DNA of 64,000 nt, from contig NC_080541.1 of NCBI RefSeq assembly GCF_028640845.1, positions 156,558,502 through 156,622,501 of the forward strand, read 5' to 3'. Source of the stretch: Ahaetulla prasina (Eukaryota > Chordata > Lepidosauria > Squamata > Colubridae). Below the pieces are notes generated by a model that had not been told where the DNA came from, ran no database searches, and worked only from the letters and a program-made list of their open reading frames with translations. The position numbers and the translations under genes were made by a program. Below are positions 25,311 to 36,700 of this stretch, one piece after another (position 1 is the stretch's first letter; every line of letters starts with the position of its first letter).

Positions 25311-25705
25311 TACATGTAGACCTCGACTTACAACCACAATTGAGTTCAAAATTTATGTTGTTACGCGGTAAATTTGTTAAGTGAGCTTTGTCCCATTTTA
25401 TGACTTTTCTTGCAACATTTGAATCACTGCAGTTGTTGAATTAGTATAATGGTTGTTAAGTAAATCTGGCTTCCCCATTGACTTTGGTTGCCAGAAGATC
25501 GCAAAAGATGCTCACGTGACCCTGGAACATTGCAACCATCATAAACATGAACCAGTTGTTAAGCATCCAAATGTAAATCACATGACAAAGGGGATGCTGC
25601 AATGGTCATAAGTGTGGAAAAATAGTCGTACGGTTATTTTTTTCCGTGCCATTGTAACTTTGAATCGTTACTAAACAAACAGTTTTAAGTCAAGGATCAC
25701 CTGTA
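25311..25705 (+). mobile_element. Tigger-like MITE
   Basis: The left end is GTAGACCTCGACTTACAACC and the right end AAGTCAAGGATCACCTGTA. The interior matches the copy at 17313 (GTTGTTAAGTAAATCTGGCT, CACATGACAAAGGGGATGCT). Confidence 0.85.
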
Positions 25706-25942
25706 CTATCCAGATGTACTGCTACTTATTTAAGATGTAGTTTCAGTTCATATATTAAGTATTGAGGTACTGAAGGAATATATTTTCCAATTTGAATGTG
25801 TATTTCTGTTATGTTGGCATCTTTCTGTGCAATAATTCCAAACAAATTTAGGTGCAAATCTTCATTCTTAAACTATGCTTCTCCCAGTGTTATTTGTTCC
25901 ATTCCATCCATTTCCCATGGTAATAACCAGGATATTGACAGG

Positions 25943-26255
25943 CCTCGCTAACCGACCATAAGTGATAGGCAATTCTGTTACTAAGCACTGTGGTTGCTAA
26001 GTGAAAAATCATATTACTGCACTGGATCTATGATATCACTTCTGTTTCCATCATTAAATAAACCACTGTGGTCATTAAGCGAGACATCATGTGACGGCAA
26101 CTTATATTTCATTTCAGTTACCTCCATTAATTCTGTTTGTTGGAAGGCAGATGTTAAGCTCACAAATGGCGATTATGGGATTGTGGGATCTTGCACAATC
26201 CTAAATGTAAGAACGAAAAGCTTTTTCTCCCCAACTGTGAGGTCAAAATTGTTCT
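25943..26255. mobile_element. Related but distinct MITE with TTGCTAAGTGA-type motifs
   Basis: It has motifs like CTCGCTAACCGACCATAAGT, TGTGGTTGCTAAGTGAAAAA and ATTAAGCGAGACATCATGTG, in a layout resembling the Tigger-like family but not aligning to it along its length. The ends are unclear. It is probably a sister family. Confidence 0.5.
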
Positions 26256-27194
26256 ATGCATACAAAATTTCCCACATACCAAGACCTTGATTGTGATGCC
26301 AGATCATTTCCTGTTGTTATCAAGATTAACTGTACCACTTATCTTTTGCTTTGTTGACACAATTAAAAATAACTTCCTAGTCAGTTGACAGTTGAGCAGT
26401 GACATCAATTGATACTGTAAAATATCTTTATCCTTATAAGAAACATAATGGACATACAAAGTGATAAAACACCTTTATGCCTATAATAAACACAAAGATT
26501 CATCTTCATTTATTCTAGGTGACTGGTATAATTTCCTCGCATTTGTAAATAATAAACCAGTAGCTAAATATTTTCCTTAGAGTCATCTTTCATTCAGGCT
26601 AGTTACACAAAATACATGAGCTCACTCATACAATATTAAACCTTAATGTATTCTATATGCAGTACTATGTTCAATCAGACTTTTTTCATGAAAATAAGAT
26701 GCCTTAAAATTAAGCTCAACTCCTGATGACTATATGGACTTATCGATGGAGTTTTCCTTGTAACAGTATGGATTTTGGATAATTTTGAAAAAGCTTTGCC
26801 ACATCGGATCTGATTATTGCTTGATCATCCAGAATTCTAACTCATTAGACTGGAAAATTAAAATATATATATATGGAAAAAGCAGTGGCAAACTACTACC
26901 ATACTGTTGCTAGGATAGCAACCTGGATGTGGTTATTTGGTATATTTTACCTTTAATTATCAACATAATTAGTGAGGAAGCAGTATGTATTGGAAGTGCA
27001 ATGAATTTTTGTTAAGACAGGTCAAGATGGCAATATTCAGCAATTCAGGTATAGGATACACTGAAGAATTCCAGAATATTTTGTTTTCTCTTTCTCAACT
27101 ATGTCAAATCTCTCCCAGACCATTCTGGAGGTCATTTTACTTCTCTGACCTGGAAGCAATTTGAGGTATCCCTCAAACTTGCCATTCATTCTCC
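26256..27194. other. Intergenic, nothing confidently recognised
   Basis: No gene found. Bases 26700-26930 (CTCAACTCCTGATGACTATA ... GCAGTGGCAAACTACTACCA) look like an interspersed repeat I cannot name. This stretch also occupies the place where the missing BovB 3' end would be expected. Confidence 0.35.
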
Positions 27195-29783
27195 CATCTC
27201 CCCATCTATCTGCCAGGAATTGAGAGGGCCACATGCCATGATTTTAGTTTTATTAATCTTGAGTTTCAAGCCAACTTTTGCACTCTCCTCCTTCACCCGC
27301 ATCAAGAGACTCTTTAGTTCCTCTTTGCTTTCTGCCATTAAAGTGGTATCATCTGCATATCTGAGGTTGCTGATATTTCTCCCAGCAATCTTAATTCCAA
27401 TTTTTGATTCATCTAGCCCCACCTTTTTCATGATGTGCTCTGCATATAAGTTAAATAGACAGGGTGATAGTATACAGCCTTGCCGGGCTCCTTTCCCAAT
27501 TTTGAACCAATCGTGGTTCTGTGTCCAGTTCTCACTGTTGCTTCTTGACCCACATACAGGTTTCTCAAAAGACAAATGAGATGGTCTGGTACTCCCATCT
27601 CTTTAAGAACTTGCCACAATTTGTTGTGATCCACACAATCAAAAGCTTTAGCATAGTCAATGAAGCAGAAGTAGATGTTTTTCTGGAACTCCCTAGCTTT
27701 CTCCATGATCCAGCGTATGTTGGCAATTTGATCTCTAGTTTCTCTGCCTCTACGAAATCCTGCCTGTACTTCTGGTAGTTCTCGATCCACATACTGCTGG
27801 AGCCTAGCTTGTAGGATTTTAAGTATAACTTTACTAGCATGTGAAATGAGTGCAATGGTGTGATAGTTTGAACATTCTTTGGCATTGCCTTTCTTTGGAA
27901 TTGGAATGTAAACTGACCTTTTCCAATCCTGTGGCCATTGTTCAGTTTTCCAAATTTGCTGGCAAATTGGGTGTAGCACTTTTACTGCATTGTCTTTTAA
28001 GATTTTGAATAGCTCAGCTGGAATACTGTCTCCTCCACTAGCTTTTGCTCAGATTTCCTAAGGCCCATTTGACTTCACATTCTAGGATGTCTGGCTCAAG
28101 ATCAGTGACCACCCCCTCATGGTTATCAGGGATGTTAAGCTTATTCTTGTATAGTTCTTCTGTGTAATTTTGCCACCTCTTCTTAATCTCTTCTGCCTCT
28201 GTTAGGTCCCTGCGATTCTGGTCCTTTATCATGCCCATCTTTGCATGAAACGTTCCCTTCATATCTCCAATTTTCTTGGAATGATCTCTGGTCTCCCTAT
28301 TCTATTGTTTTCTTCTATTTCTTTGCACTGTTCATTTAAGAATGCATTCTTATCTCTTCTAGCTATTCTCTGGAATTCTGCATTTAACTGGGTGTATCTT
28401 TCTCTTTCTCCCTTGCCTTTCACTTCTCTCCTTTCCTCAGCTATTTGCAAAGCTTCCTCAGACAGCCATTTTGATTTCTTGCATTTCTTTTTCTTTGGAA
28501 TGGTTTTAGTTGCTACCTCTTGTACAATGTTGCGAACCTCTGTCCATAGTTCTTCAGGCACTCTGTCTATCAGATCTAATTCCTTAAATCTATTTGTCAC
28601 CTCTACTGTATATTCATCAGGGATATGATTTAGTTCATACCTGAGTGGCCTGGTGCTTTTCCCTACTTTCTTCAGTTTAAGCCTACATTTTGCAAGAAGA
28701 AGCTCATTGATCTGAGCCTCAGTCAGCTCCTGGTCTTGTTTTAACTGACTGTATAGAGCTTCTCCATCTTTGGCTGCAGAGCACATCGTCAATCTGATTT
28801 TTGTATTGACCATCTGGTGATGTCCATGTGTAGAGTCGTCTCTTAGGTTGTTGGAAAAGAGTGTTTGCTATGACCATCGTATTATCTTGACAGAATTCTA
28901 TCAGCCTGTGCCCTGCTTCATTTTGTACTCCAAGGCCAAACTTGCCTGTTATTCCGGTTATCTTTTGGCTTCCTACTTTAGCATTCCAATCTCCCATGAT
29001 GATAAGGACATCATTTTTTGGTGTTAATTCTATCAGGTGCTGTAGGGCTTCAAAGAACCAGTCAATTTCATCCTCTTCAGCACCAGTGGTTGGGGCATAG
29101 ACTTGAACTACTGTGATATTGAATGGTTTGCCTTGGATTCGAACTGAGATCATTCTGTCATTCTGGGGATTGTATCCCAGTATTGCTTTTCCTACTCTTT
29201 TATTGATTATGAAGGCTACTCCATATCTTCTAAGGGATTCTTGCCCACAGTAGTATACCTGATGGTCATCTGAATTAAATTCGCCCATTCCTGTCCACTT
29301 TAGTTCGCTGATTCCTAAGATGTTGATGTTCAGTCTTGTCACCTCGTTTGACCACATCCAGCTTGCCTTGATTTATGGATCTTACATTCCAGGTTCCTAT
29401 GGAGAAAAAATCTTTACAGCATCGGACTTTCCTTTCACCACCAGATACATCCACAGCTGAGCGTCCTTTCTGCTTTGGCCGTTGCTTCATTCTTTCTGAC
29501 GCTAGTAGTACTAGCTCTCCACTCTTCCCCAGTAGCATACTGGACACCTTCCGACCTGAGGGGCTCATCTTCCGGCATCATATCTTTTTTCCTTTTTGTA
29601 CTGTCCATGGGGTTTTCATGGCAAAGATACTGGAGTGGGTTGCCATTTGCTTCTCCAGTGGATCATGTTTTGTCAGAACTCTCCGCTATGACCTGTCCAT
29701 CTTGGGTGTCCCTGCATGGCATAACTCATAGCTTTTGAGCTACGCAAGCCCCTTTGCCACGACAAGGCAGTAATCCATGAAGG
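27195..29783 (-). mobile_element. BovB (RTE-clade) LINE, antisense, 3' end missing
   Basis: On the minus strand the element starts near 29783 with CTTCATGGATTACTGCCTTG, the BovB 5' end. The apurinic endonuclease follows: IGTWNVRSINQGKLDVVK (29390s), then a 212-codon frame 29357-28719 with ISELKWTGMGEF, IIMGDWNAKVGS and DVLCSQRW. The reverse transcriptase comes next, at 27979-27428 (FIDYAKAFDCVDHNKLWQV) and 27575-27186 (NLRYADDTTLMAESKEELKS). Several frameshifts and stops break it, so it is dead. Similarity stops just after the CGPLNSWQIDGE motif, so the C-terminus and 3'UTR are absent. BovB is known for horizontal transfer between squamates and ruminants. Confidence 0.93.
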
Positions 29784-29807
29784 GGGTCATCAACTTTACT
29801 TTGGTCC

Positions 29808-29850
29808 AAATTGGGCAAATTGGGACAAATTGGGCAAATTGGGACAAATC
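29808..29850. repeat. 19-bp tandem duplication
   Basis: The unit AAATTGGGCAAATTGGGAC occurs twice in a row, beside the BovB 5' end. The unit is itself two similar halves. Confidence 0.9.
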
Positions 29851-30771
29851 TTAACACTCTTTGCAACTATATTCGTATCCATAATGTGAAGGTGGCTATC
29901 TTCTTTCTCTCCATTTTTTTCAGGGTCCAACTTCGATAGTTGTTTAATACTGTGGAAAAAATTCTGTTCACTGGTGGCTTAACTCTCATTATAACAGCCC
30001 TGCCAGGCAGATGAGACTGGGAATCAACTCCACAGGAAGGCTAACACTATCTTTACTGAGATTGCTATAATATCAGATGTTGGAGAAGACTCCAGAGAAT
30101 ACTATAGGACAGCCAAGAAAACAAACAAATGAATCATTGAACAAATCTACTCAGAGTTCTCACTTGAGATAGAAACGACCAGAGCAGACTGGGATTATCC
30201 TATTTTGGGCACATTGCGTGAAGACCTACTTCTGGAGAAGGCTCTGAGGAAAGAAAATAACCAATAGCAACATGCTTGGACTGAGTCACAGTGGAGAGGT
30301 GTGCACATTTGGAAGATCTGAAGGGAGCAATCACCATAGAGAAAATCTATGTGATTGCTAAGTGTCAACAAAATTTGCTGACACATAACAAATCAGTCGT
30401 AACAGAATCTTGCTGTGCCTTCTTATACTTATGGAGATTAGGGAGATTGTCTCAGTCACCTGTGATGCTTTATGTTTATTCTGAACTTATATTCTTCCCC
30501 TAGCTGCTTTGGTAATGGCTTTCACCTATCTTTGATGGCCAAACTATGAATCAGCCCAGTCAAATGCTGGGTTTGAAGTAGCCAATTATCACACAAGGCG
30601 GGAAATTGCAATCTATTATTCTGTACCGTGCAAAGAGATGTGCTCTTGGGACTACTCACAAATCAAGAACCCCCAGTACAAAAGCTAGCATAGCTTTTAT
30701 ACACTTTTGGAAAACAAGAGCGTCTGATCATTTAAAAGGAATAGGCAAAAAGCAACAAAGTATTCACAATC
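29851..30771. other. Intergenic; possible LINE-derived scrap
   Basis: Bases 30040-30260 read like a decayed LINE ORF2 C-terminal region (TTTTGGGCACATTGCGTGAA ... CTGGAGAAGGCTCTGAGG, compare FGHIMRR...LEKA motifs), but no frame is open. Otherwise nothing is recognised. Confidence 0.35.
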
Positions 30772-30779
30772 CTGTAGAG

Positions 30780-31107
30780 CAGGGGTGTCAAACTCGATTT
30801 CATTGAGGGCCGATCAGGGTTGTGTTTGACCTCGGGGAGGGGGCGATGTTGCACATGGCTAGGATGGGTGTGGCCAGCTTAACATCACTCCTGTCAGGGG
30901 CGCCTGTGGCGGCCCGAGAATTCTGTCAGGGAAAACAGGCTCCCGAGCTCTGTTTTTGGCTGCGATGGCCTCCTGCAACCCTCTACCAGCGAAAACACTC
31001 AACAAACTCTGTTTTTGCTGGCAGAGGCACCTTGGGCCAGTCTTTCACTGTTTCCAGGGTGGTCCTGTGGGCCAGATTTAAGCACCCTCTTAAGTTTGAC
31101 ACCCCTA
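30780..31107. mobile_element. hAT-type MITE with 8-bp target duplication
   Basis: It starts CAGGGGTGTCAAACTCGATT and ends AAGTTTGACACCCCTA. The flanks CTGTAGAG (30772-30779 and 31108-31115) are identical. It belongs to the same family as 52056-52184. The 131-codon + strand frame across it is chance. Confidence 0.9.
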
Positions 31108-31159
31108 CTGTAGAGGATGGCCCTGTCAGAAGATTAGTTCATTACTATAATATTATACC

Positions 31160-31411
31160 TGCTGTGTCCTGTTTGCCCTGCGGTCCGTGCCTGATGCAGA
31201 GCCTCAGTGCTTCCTGATTGGCTGAGACGCTGCCAACAGGGAGTATAAAAGAACTGTCAAAGTGCCAGCATGCTGCTGTCTCTGTGAGCTGAGCAGCCGC
31301 AGTTAGCTGTCAGTGTTAGCAAGTTCTGTTAGCAATTACTGTTACCCAATAAATCTGTTAGCCTTCAGATCCGTCTTGCCTCAGTCTGTTAGTCCCTTGC
31401 AGGACATAACG
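31160..31411 (+). mobile_element. Candidate short solo LTR (~252 bp)
   Basis: It begins TGCTGTGTCCTG and ends CAGGACATAACG, an inverted terminal match as in LTRs (TG..CA with the last base changed). Inside, in order, are GTATAAAAG (31241-31249), an R-like region and AATAAA (31349-31354). Flanks ATACC and ATAGC are only a partial duplication. An alternative is a host promoter-like fragment, but no coding exon follows. Confidence 0.5.
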
Positions 31412-32504
31412 ATAGCTCTTCTCCTCCGTCCCTAACTAATAAGGTGGATAATTAAGTATGCAAATATTTCTAGCTAATTTATCTGCAACAAAAAAAGGGC
31501 AGTCAGCACATTCTAACTAATCTGTTTACAAAAGGAAGAGGGTCAGTCAGCCTTGTTTCCACTGATACTCTCCTTTAGGATGGTACATATTCTTTGATAA
31601 GGCTGTTTTGTAGCCTTCCAAGTATTTTAGGATCAGGATGTGAAGACCAAAAATGAGAGGTCCCAAAGACAGAAAAATGAATGTTTTTCAGCAAAACGGA
31701 GTTTCTGTAATTAAAGTAGCTATACCAATTCAACATCTCTGCAAATTCATCTTATTTACTGTCTGTACACATCATGAAAATTTTGAGGATAAGACATGGG
31801 ACAAAAAACAACATGTACAAATCTGCAAAAGTATGTTTCTCTTTTATTTTTTGTAAGTAATAATCCACTTTCTGACCTAAACAGTTCTGTTCCTGCTTGG
31901 CAAAGTCACAGAGCTTCTTCCTTCTGTAAAAAAGAGCGCATTTTTTTTCATAATTTTTTGGTGGTGGAGATACATTCTCCAGATGACAATTTATTACAAA
32001 TCCCAAAGTGTACCACACCAGATCCTCTCTTCAAATTGAGGTAATTTTATATGCAATCCCATGCCACAATGCTTTTCTGATGAAATATTTGCAATCTGGA
32101 TCTTTTAAGATTTTCTAGAATTATAGAAATCCATATTCTAAATACCAAATTTAAAGTTATTAAGTAGCTTCATTTAACCAAACTAATAGAAAAAAATCCG
32201 GTAAGATAACAATATAGAATTTAGGCATACCCGTTTACTAACAGGTTTCCAAATACGGACAACCATGATTACATTGTGATTGTCCATACAGTAATTATCT
32301 ACATTGAGGGTAAGCAACGCACTTCATAAGTTGCAAGTTCAGTATCATTAGGATTCAATGTTGAGAAAGCAGATGATTATGTCCTCAGTGACTCCATTGC
32401 TAAATACCATGATGTAAAAACAGAAAGTTATGCTCTTCTTTTATTTTATTTTATTTATTTTATTCTTTTATTGAGATTTTAAATAGAGGTCTTGTCAGTA
32501 AAAC
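31412..32504. other. Intergenic, nothing recognised
   Basis: No gene or repeat recognised, apart from a TTTTA-rich low-complexity run at 32437-32472. Confidence 0.4.
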
Positions 32505-33168
32505 TCCCAATGGAGCTCCTTTGTAGAATCTTTAACTAATTCAAATCCTGTTCCTGTCAATAGCGGAGTTCCCCAAGGCAGTGTTCTTGGACCAACACTC
32601 TTCATATTATTCATTAATGATCTCTGTGACCATCTTAAAAGTAATTGTGTTCTTTTCGCTGATGATGTCAAACTATTTAACACTACCAACAATACAGCTA
32701 CCCTTCAAAAAGACCTTGACTTTGTGTCAGAATAGTCAAAAACTTGGCAACTCCAAATCTCAACCAGCAAATGCTCTGTCTTACACATTGGAAAAAAGAA
32801 TCTAAACACTAAATACAATCTCGATGGACATTACCTTACAGATGACCCCCACCCTGTCAAAGACCTTGGAGTTTTCATATCCAGTGATCTAAGTGCCTAC
32901 CCTTCCTGTCCTATTGTTTCCTTTCATTATATCCAATTAGAATAGAATAGAATAGAATTTTTTATTGGCCAAGTGTGATTGGACACACAAGGAATTTGTC
33001 TTGGTGCATATGCTCTCAGTGTACATAAAAAAAAAGATACGTTCATCAAGGTATAACATTTACAACACAATTGATGGTCAGTAATTAATAGTTATTACAT
33101 ACTTATACTTATATATATGCTTATTATTATATAGTTACTTTCATGCTTATATATACTGTTGTGACAAA
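32505..33168 (+). mobile_element. CR1-group LINE, sense, internally deleted and interrupted
   Basis: The frame encodes VNSGVPQGSVLGPTLFILFI and CVLFADDVKLFNTTNNTATL, reverse transcriptase motifs of the family at 8158 and 12390. At about 32889 the sequence jumps from the VKDLGVFISSDL region straight to the 3'UTR motif GTGCCTACCCTTCCTGTCCT, losing the C-terminal coding part. The 3'UTR is then split by an antisense L3 insertion (32940-33083), resumes, and ends TGTTGTGACAAAATAAATAA. Confidence 0.85.
32940..33083 (-). mobile_element. CR1/L3 LINE 3' end inserted in another LINE
   Basis: The + strand reads GAATAGAATAGAATAG and then the reverse complement of the L3 3'UTR (the GATCATCAATTGTGTTGTAA version). 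AATTA flanks it on both sides and occurs once in the uninterrupted family copy near 12920, supporting a 5-bp target duplication. Confidence 0.9.
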
Positions 33169-33169
33169 A

Positions 33170-33228
<59 letters not shown>
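33164..33228. repeat. (AAAT)n microsatellite at LINE tail
   Basis: About 15 tetranucleotide units extending the 3' tail of the CR1-group LINE. Confidence 0.97.
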
Positions 33229-33292
33229 GCATATGCACCAAGACAAATTCCTTGTGCGTCCACACTTGGGCAATAAAAAAAAATTAAGTTAA
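33226..33292 (+). mobile_element. CR1/L3 LINE extreme 3' end, sense
   Basis: Only the last ~65 bp are present: GCATATGCACCAAGACAAAT through GGGCAATAAA and poly-A. It sits at the end of the AAAT tract, just upstream of the PIGK promoter. Confidence 0.8.
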
Positions 33293-33389
33293 GCGCTTCA
33301 AAGGGAACAGATTTTAATATCAATGGCTTTCATCATTTTGGTCAGTATCGCCACGAGGCTTGGGATTTTTTTTCCCCCGATTAAGAGTT

Positions 33390-33720
33390 ATGTTCAGAAG
33401 CAGGAAATCGGCGCCGACGCCTTGGAAAAAACCGCATTCCCTATACACCGGGCATCTCAACAGCCGGAGTAAAAACAATCGCAAACTTTGGGAAAAGAAA
33501 AAAAGAGGCGGAGTTACACTAGCGTCGGTAACCAATGACCGCTCTTCCTCCTTCCTGGGACCTGCGGAGAGGCAAGATGGCTGCCTCCAGCCCGAGCCGG
33601 TGTCTTTTTCCTGCAGCAACAGCGGTGCTGCTACTGCTGCTTCTTTTCTTCAGCCGCTGCGGTTCGGCGGTCGGTCTCGGAGCGCAGGTAGGCCGCGGAG
33701 GGCAAGGCTGGAATGCGCGC
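33390..33720 (+). promoter_or_regulatory. PIGK promoter and CpG-rich first-exon region
   Basis: This is one of the few GC- and CpG-rich stretches in an AT-rich window, and it ends in PIGK exon 1. It contains a CCAAT motif (33532-33536), a GC-box-like GAGGCGGAG shortly upstream, and AAGATGGCTGCC over the start codon, which fits the YY1 consensus. No TATA box is evident. This is the usual layout of a housekeeping CpG-island promoter. The transcription start cannot be placed from sequence alone. CpG richness continues into the start of intron 1 to about 34110. Confidence 0.7.
33577..33687 (+). CDS. PIGK: PIGK exon 1 (residues 1-37)
   Basis: It encodes the signal peptide: a short polar start, then a Leu-rich core [10 protein letters not shown], then a small-residue region ([10 protein letters not shown]) suited to signal peptidase. 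The chosen ATG has a strong context (A at -3, G at +4) and gives a signal of normal length. An in-frame ATG 42 nt upstream (33535) would add 14 residues before the signal core; it is less likely and may lie in the 5'UTR or promoter. The exon ends CAG|gtaggc in phase 0. As expected for this family, the N-terminus differs from mammals while the mature part is conserved. Confidence 0.93.
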
Positions 33721-36700
33721 CTTTATTTCTCCCTTGCTTTTATTTTGTTTTTGTTTTTTCTTTTCCTACCGTGGGTGGATTTGAAACCCAGGACTTGAAT
33801 TTCCGTTTCCGTGGGCTGGTTCTTGGTTACATTGAGTAAATGCAACCAAGGGGGCTCAAGGGCGACCGCCTTAAAACAAACAAAAACAAACCAGACCGGA
33901 GACTTTTAAAATCTAGCTGTCTATCGCTTTGCAATTAAATGCGGTGTTGCAAATGTCTATCCGGAGTGCTCTGCACCGGCGCTGGATTCTTCCCTACTCT
34001 CCTCCGGGCTGTCATTGCAATCCTGGAGGGCGAGAGAGGAGGAGTGGGCCAGCCTGGCTCCTCATGGGGTCGCTCAGGTCGGATGCTCGACCGCCCCCTG
34101 ACGGCTTTTGGCGGGGACTCGGCTGCTGCTGCTGTCTGTCTTTGCTCCGCTTTACCCAGGAAATTTCAAATTCCTTTTCAATTCAATTTCACCGCAGCCA
34201 CTCCAGAAGCAGTTAGAATGGTTAAGCATCCCTAGAAATAGAATTATACCGTGTATCCCATTGTAAATTCTATGGCTCCATATTAGGGTGATTTTAGTTT
34301 TATCTTAATGTATTATCTCCTACGTTGTATTGTGTACACACAAACACACACACATACAGAGTCTTCAATTTACAACCACAATGGAACCCAACATTTCTGT
34401 CGCTAAGTGAAACATTTTAAGTGACTTTTGCCCCATTTTACACCCTTTCTTGCCTCAGTTATATGAAGTCACGGCAGTTGTTGAATTGGCAACACAGTTG
34501 TTAAGTCAATGTGACTTCACTTGTCAGAAGGTAGCAAAAAGGGATCACATGATCCCAGAACACTGCAACCGACATAAATATGAGTTGGTTGTCAAGCATC
34601 CAACATTTGATCACATGACTATGGGGATGCTGCAGTGGTCATAAGTGTGAAAAATGGTCATAAGTTACTTTTTTCAATGCTACTGTAACTGAACAGCCAT
34701 TAAATAAACTTGTAAGTCAAGGACTACATATATATATATATATAATAAATTATTTACATATAATACATATACATATGATATAATAAATATATAATAAAAT
34801 AAATTATCCCAGCTGTTGTCTTTTATGCTTGCCTTTCGTGGGGCTTAGCCAGCAGTCCTTCTAGTGCAGGGGTCTCCAACCTTGGCAACTTTAAAACTTG
34901 TGGACTTCAACTCCCAGAGTTGAAGCTGGCTGAGGAACTCTGGGAGTTGAAGTCCACAAGTCTTAAAGCTGCCAAGGTTGGAGACCCCTGTTCTAGTGGG
35001 CTGAGGGAAGTGAATGAAAAATGACAGCTTACTGGCAGGTGACCCCCCATTTCCTGTTTTTTCTTTCATATGGGAAGAGAGGAATGGTTAGGAAAGAAAA
35101 AGTTTAAATAATAATTGAGCTTTGTAAGGGAAGGAAGTGGCAAAGACAGGACATGTCTTTATTTATTTTAATTTATTTATGTGTATCCAGAGTGAGTGTG
35201 TGTGTGACTGGCCCAAAGTCACCCAGCTGGCTTTTTTTAATTACATAATTTAACAGTGTATATTATATGTTTTCATGTTCATCAGTACATCACTATTACA
35301 GGTAGAACTTGACTTACAACAATTCATGTAGGCATCATTCAAAGTTACAACAGCACTGAAAAAAGGGACTTATGATTGGTTTCAACACTTAACGACCCTT
35401 GCAGCTTCCTCATGGTCATGTGATCAAAACTCAGATGTTTGGCAACTTACTCATATTTATGATGGTTTTAGTGTCCTGGGTTCATGTGATCATCTTTCGT
35501 TACTTTCTGACAAGCAAAATCAGCGGGGAAGACAGATTCAGTTAACAACCATGTTACTAATTTAACAACTGCAGTGATTCACTTAATAACTGTGGCAAGA
35601 AAGATCATAAAATGGGACAAAACTCACTTGTTAACTGTCTTATTTAAGAACAGAAATTTTGGGCTCATGTCAAAGACTATCTGTATACTGATTTTTTGCT
35701 TCCCATGGAGTTGAATTATCTAGGATAGTGTTGGCAAACCTATGGCACGTGTGCCGGAAGCGGCACACAAAACCAACCCGTGAAGAATGCGCAGCCTCGC
35801 TGGCTCCTCTTCCGTGTTCCTGTGATCACATGCACGCTGGTCAGCTGGCCGTTGCATGCATGGGGCCAGCGGAACCCGGAAGAATGGCATTCCGGCACAC
35901 ATGCACAGGCTGGCACCCAACCTTCCGGGTTGACGTTGCGCCCATGCACGAGGGCCAGCTGTTCGTTAGGCGCGCTTCCAGGCCGGTATCCGAGTGTTTG
36001 GGTGCCGGCTCACACATGTGCGATGGACCACCGCTCTTCCGGGTATCACCGCTCCTGCACGCGTGAAGGCCGGAGCCGCACATACCTCGCAGGATGGTTT
36101 CGCGTGCCACTTCTGGCACGTGGGAATGTCAAAGGTTCACCATCACGGATCTAGGACTTTTCTACTTCGACTTTACTATAATCTCCCCAGTTTTCATTCA
36201 TATATATTAGTGACAATAATACAGGAAAAAAGGCCTCAGTGTGAATGGAGAGAGAGAGATACAACCTCCCAACCTCCCTCCCTCTTCTCAAGGATATCCT
36301 AGGAGCCAGGATCTTGGTCTTTTCCTCCATTAACATCATCACTTATATCCCATTCTTCATTCAAATGCTCAAGGTGGCATGCATAAAGCTGTCCCTTTTT
36401 TGGCTTTTTTTTTTAATAACAAGAAACCTTGAGGTGGGATACATTGAGAGAAATCTGACTGTCTTCAGTGAGCTTCCAAAGTTGAAAGTACTATGTAATA
36501 GAAGCTCCATCTCACATTCCTTGTTCAGCATCTTTTAATCACTACTCCTTACCAACTCATTGACCATTCTCATTGTAGGAATCTCTCTACAATTCCAAAA
36601 GTAATGCTGCAAAACTGTTTTTGCAGTGTTTTCTCTGTGGGAATAGGTGAATAGGAATCAGATTATGCAGCACTTTGCATTCTAATGCAAAAAAAAAAAT

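Noticed and set aside
1..33400. First exons of a head-to-head neighbour (AK5 lies next to PIGK in mammals)
   Set aside because: No adenylate-kinase motif or matching N-terminal exon was seen on the minus strand; short first exons could be missed by eye.
33535..33576. Upstream in-frame ATG as PIGK start
   Set aside because: It would add 14 residues before the signal core; the ATG at 33577 has a strong context and gives the family's usual N-terminus.
33360..34235. Overlapping long open frames around PIGK exon 1 (159, 99 and 98 codons)
   Set aside because: They are products of the CpG-rich promoter and intron 1 start; only 33577-33687 joins in phase to the downstream PIGK exons.
35728..36154. 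Overlapping open frames on both strands (up to 124 codons)
   Set aside because: They lie wholly inside a hAT MITE with intact target duplications; GC-rich sequence lowers stop frequency, and no protein family is visible.
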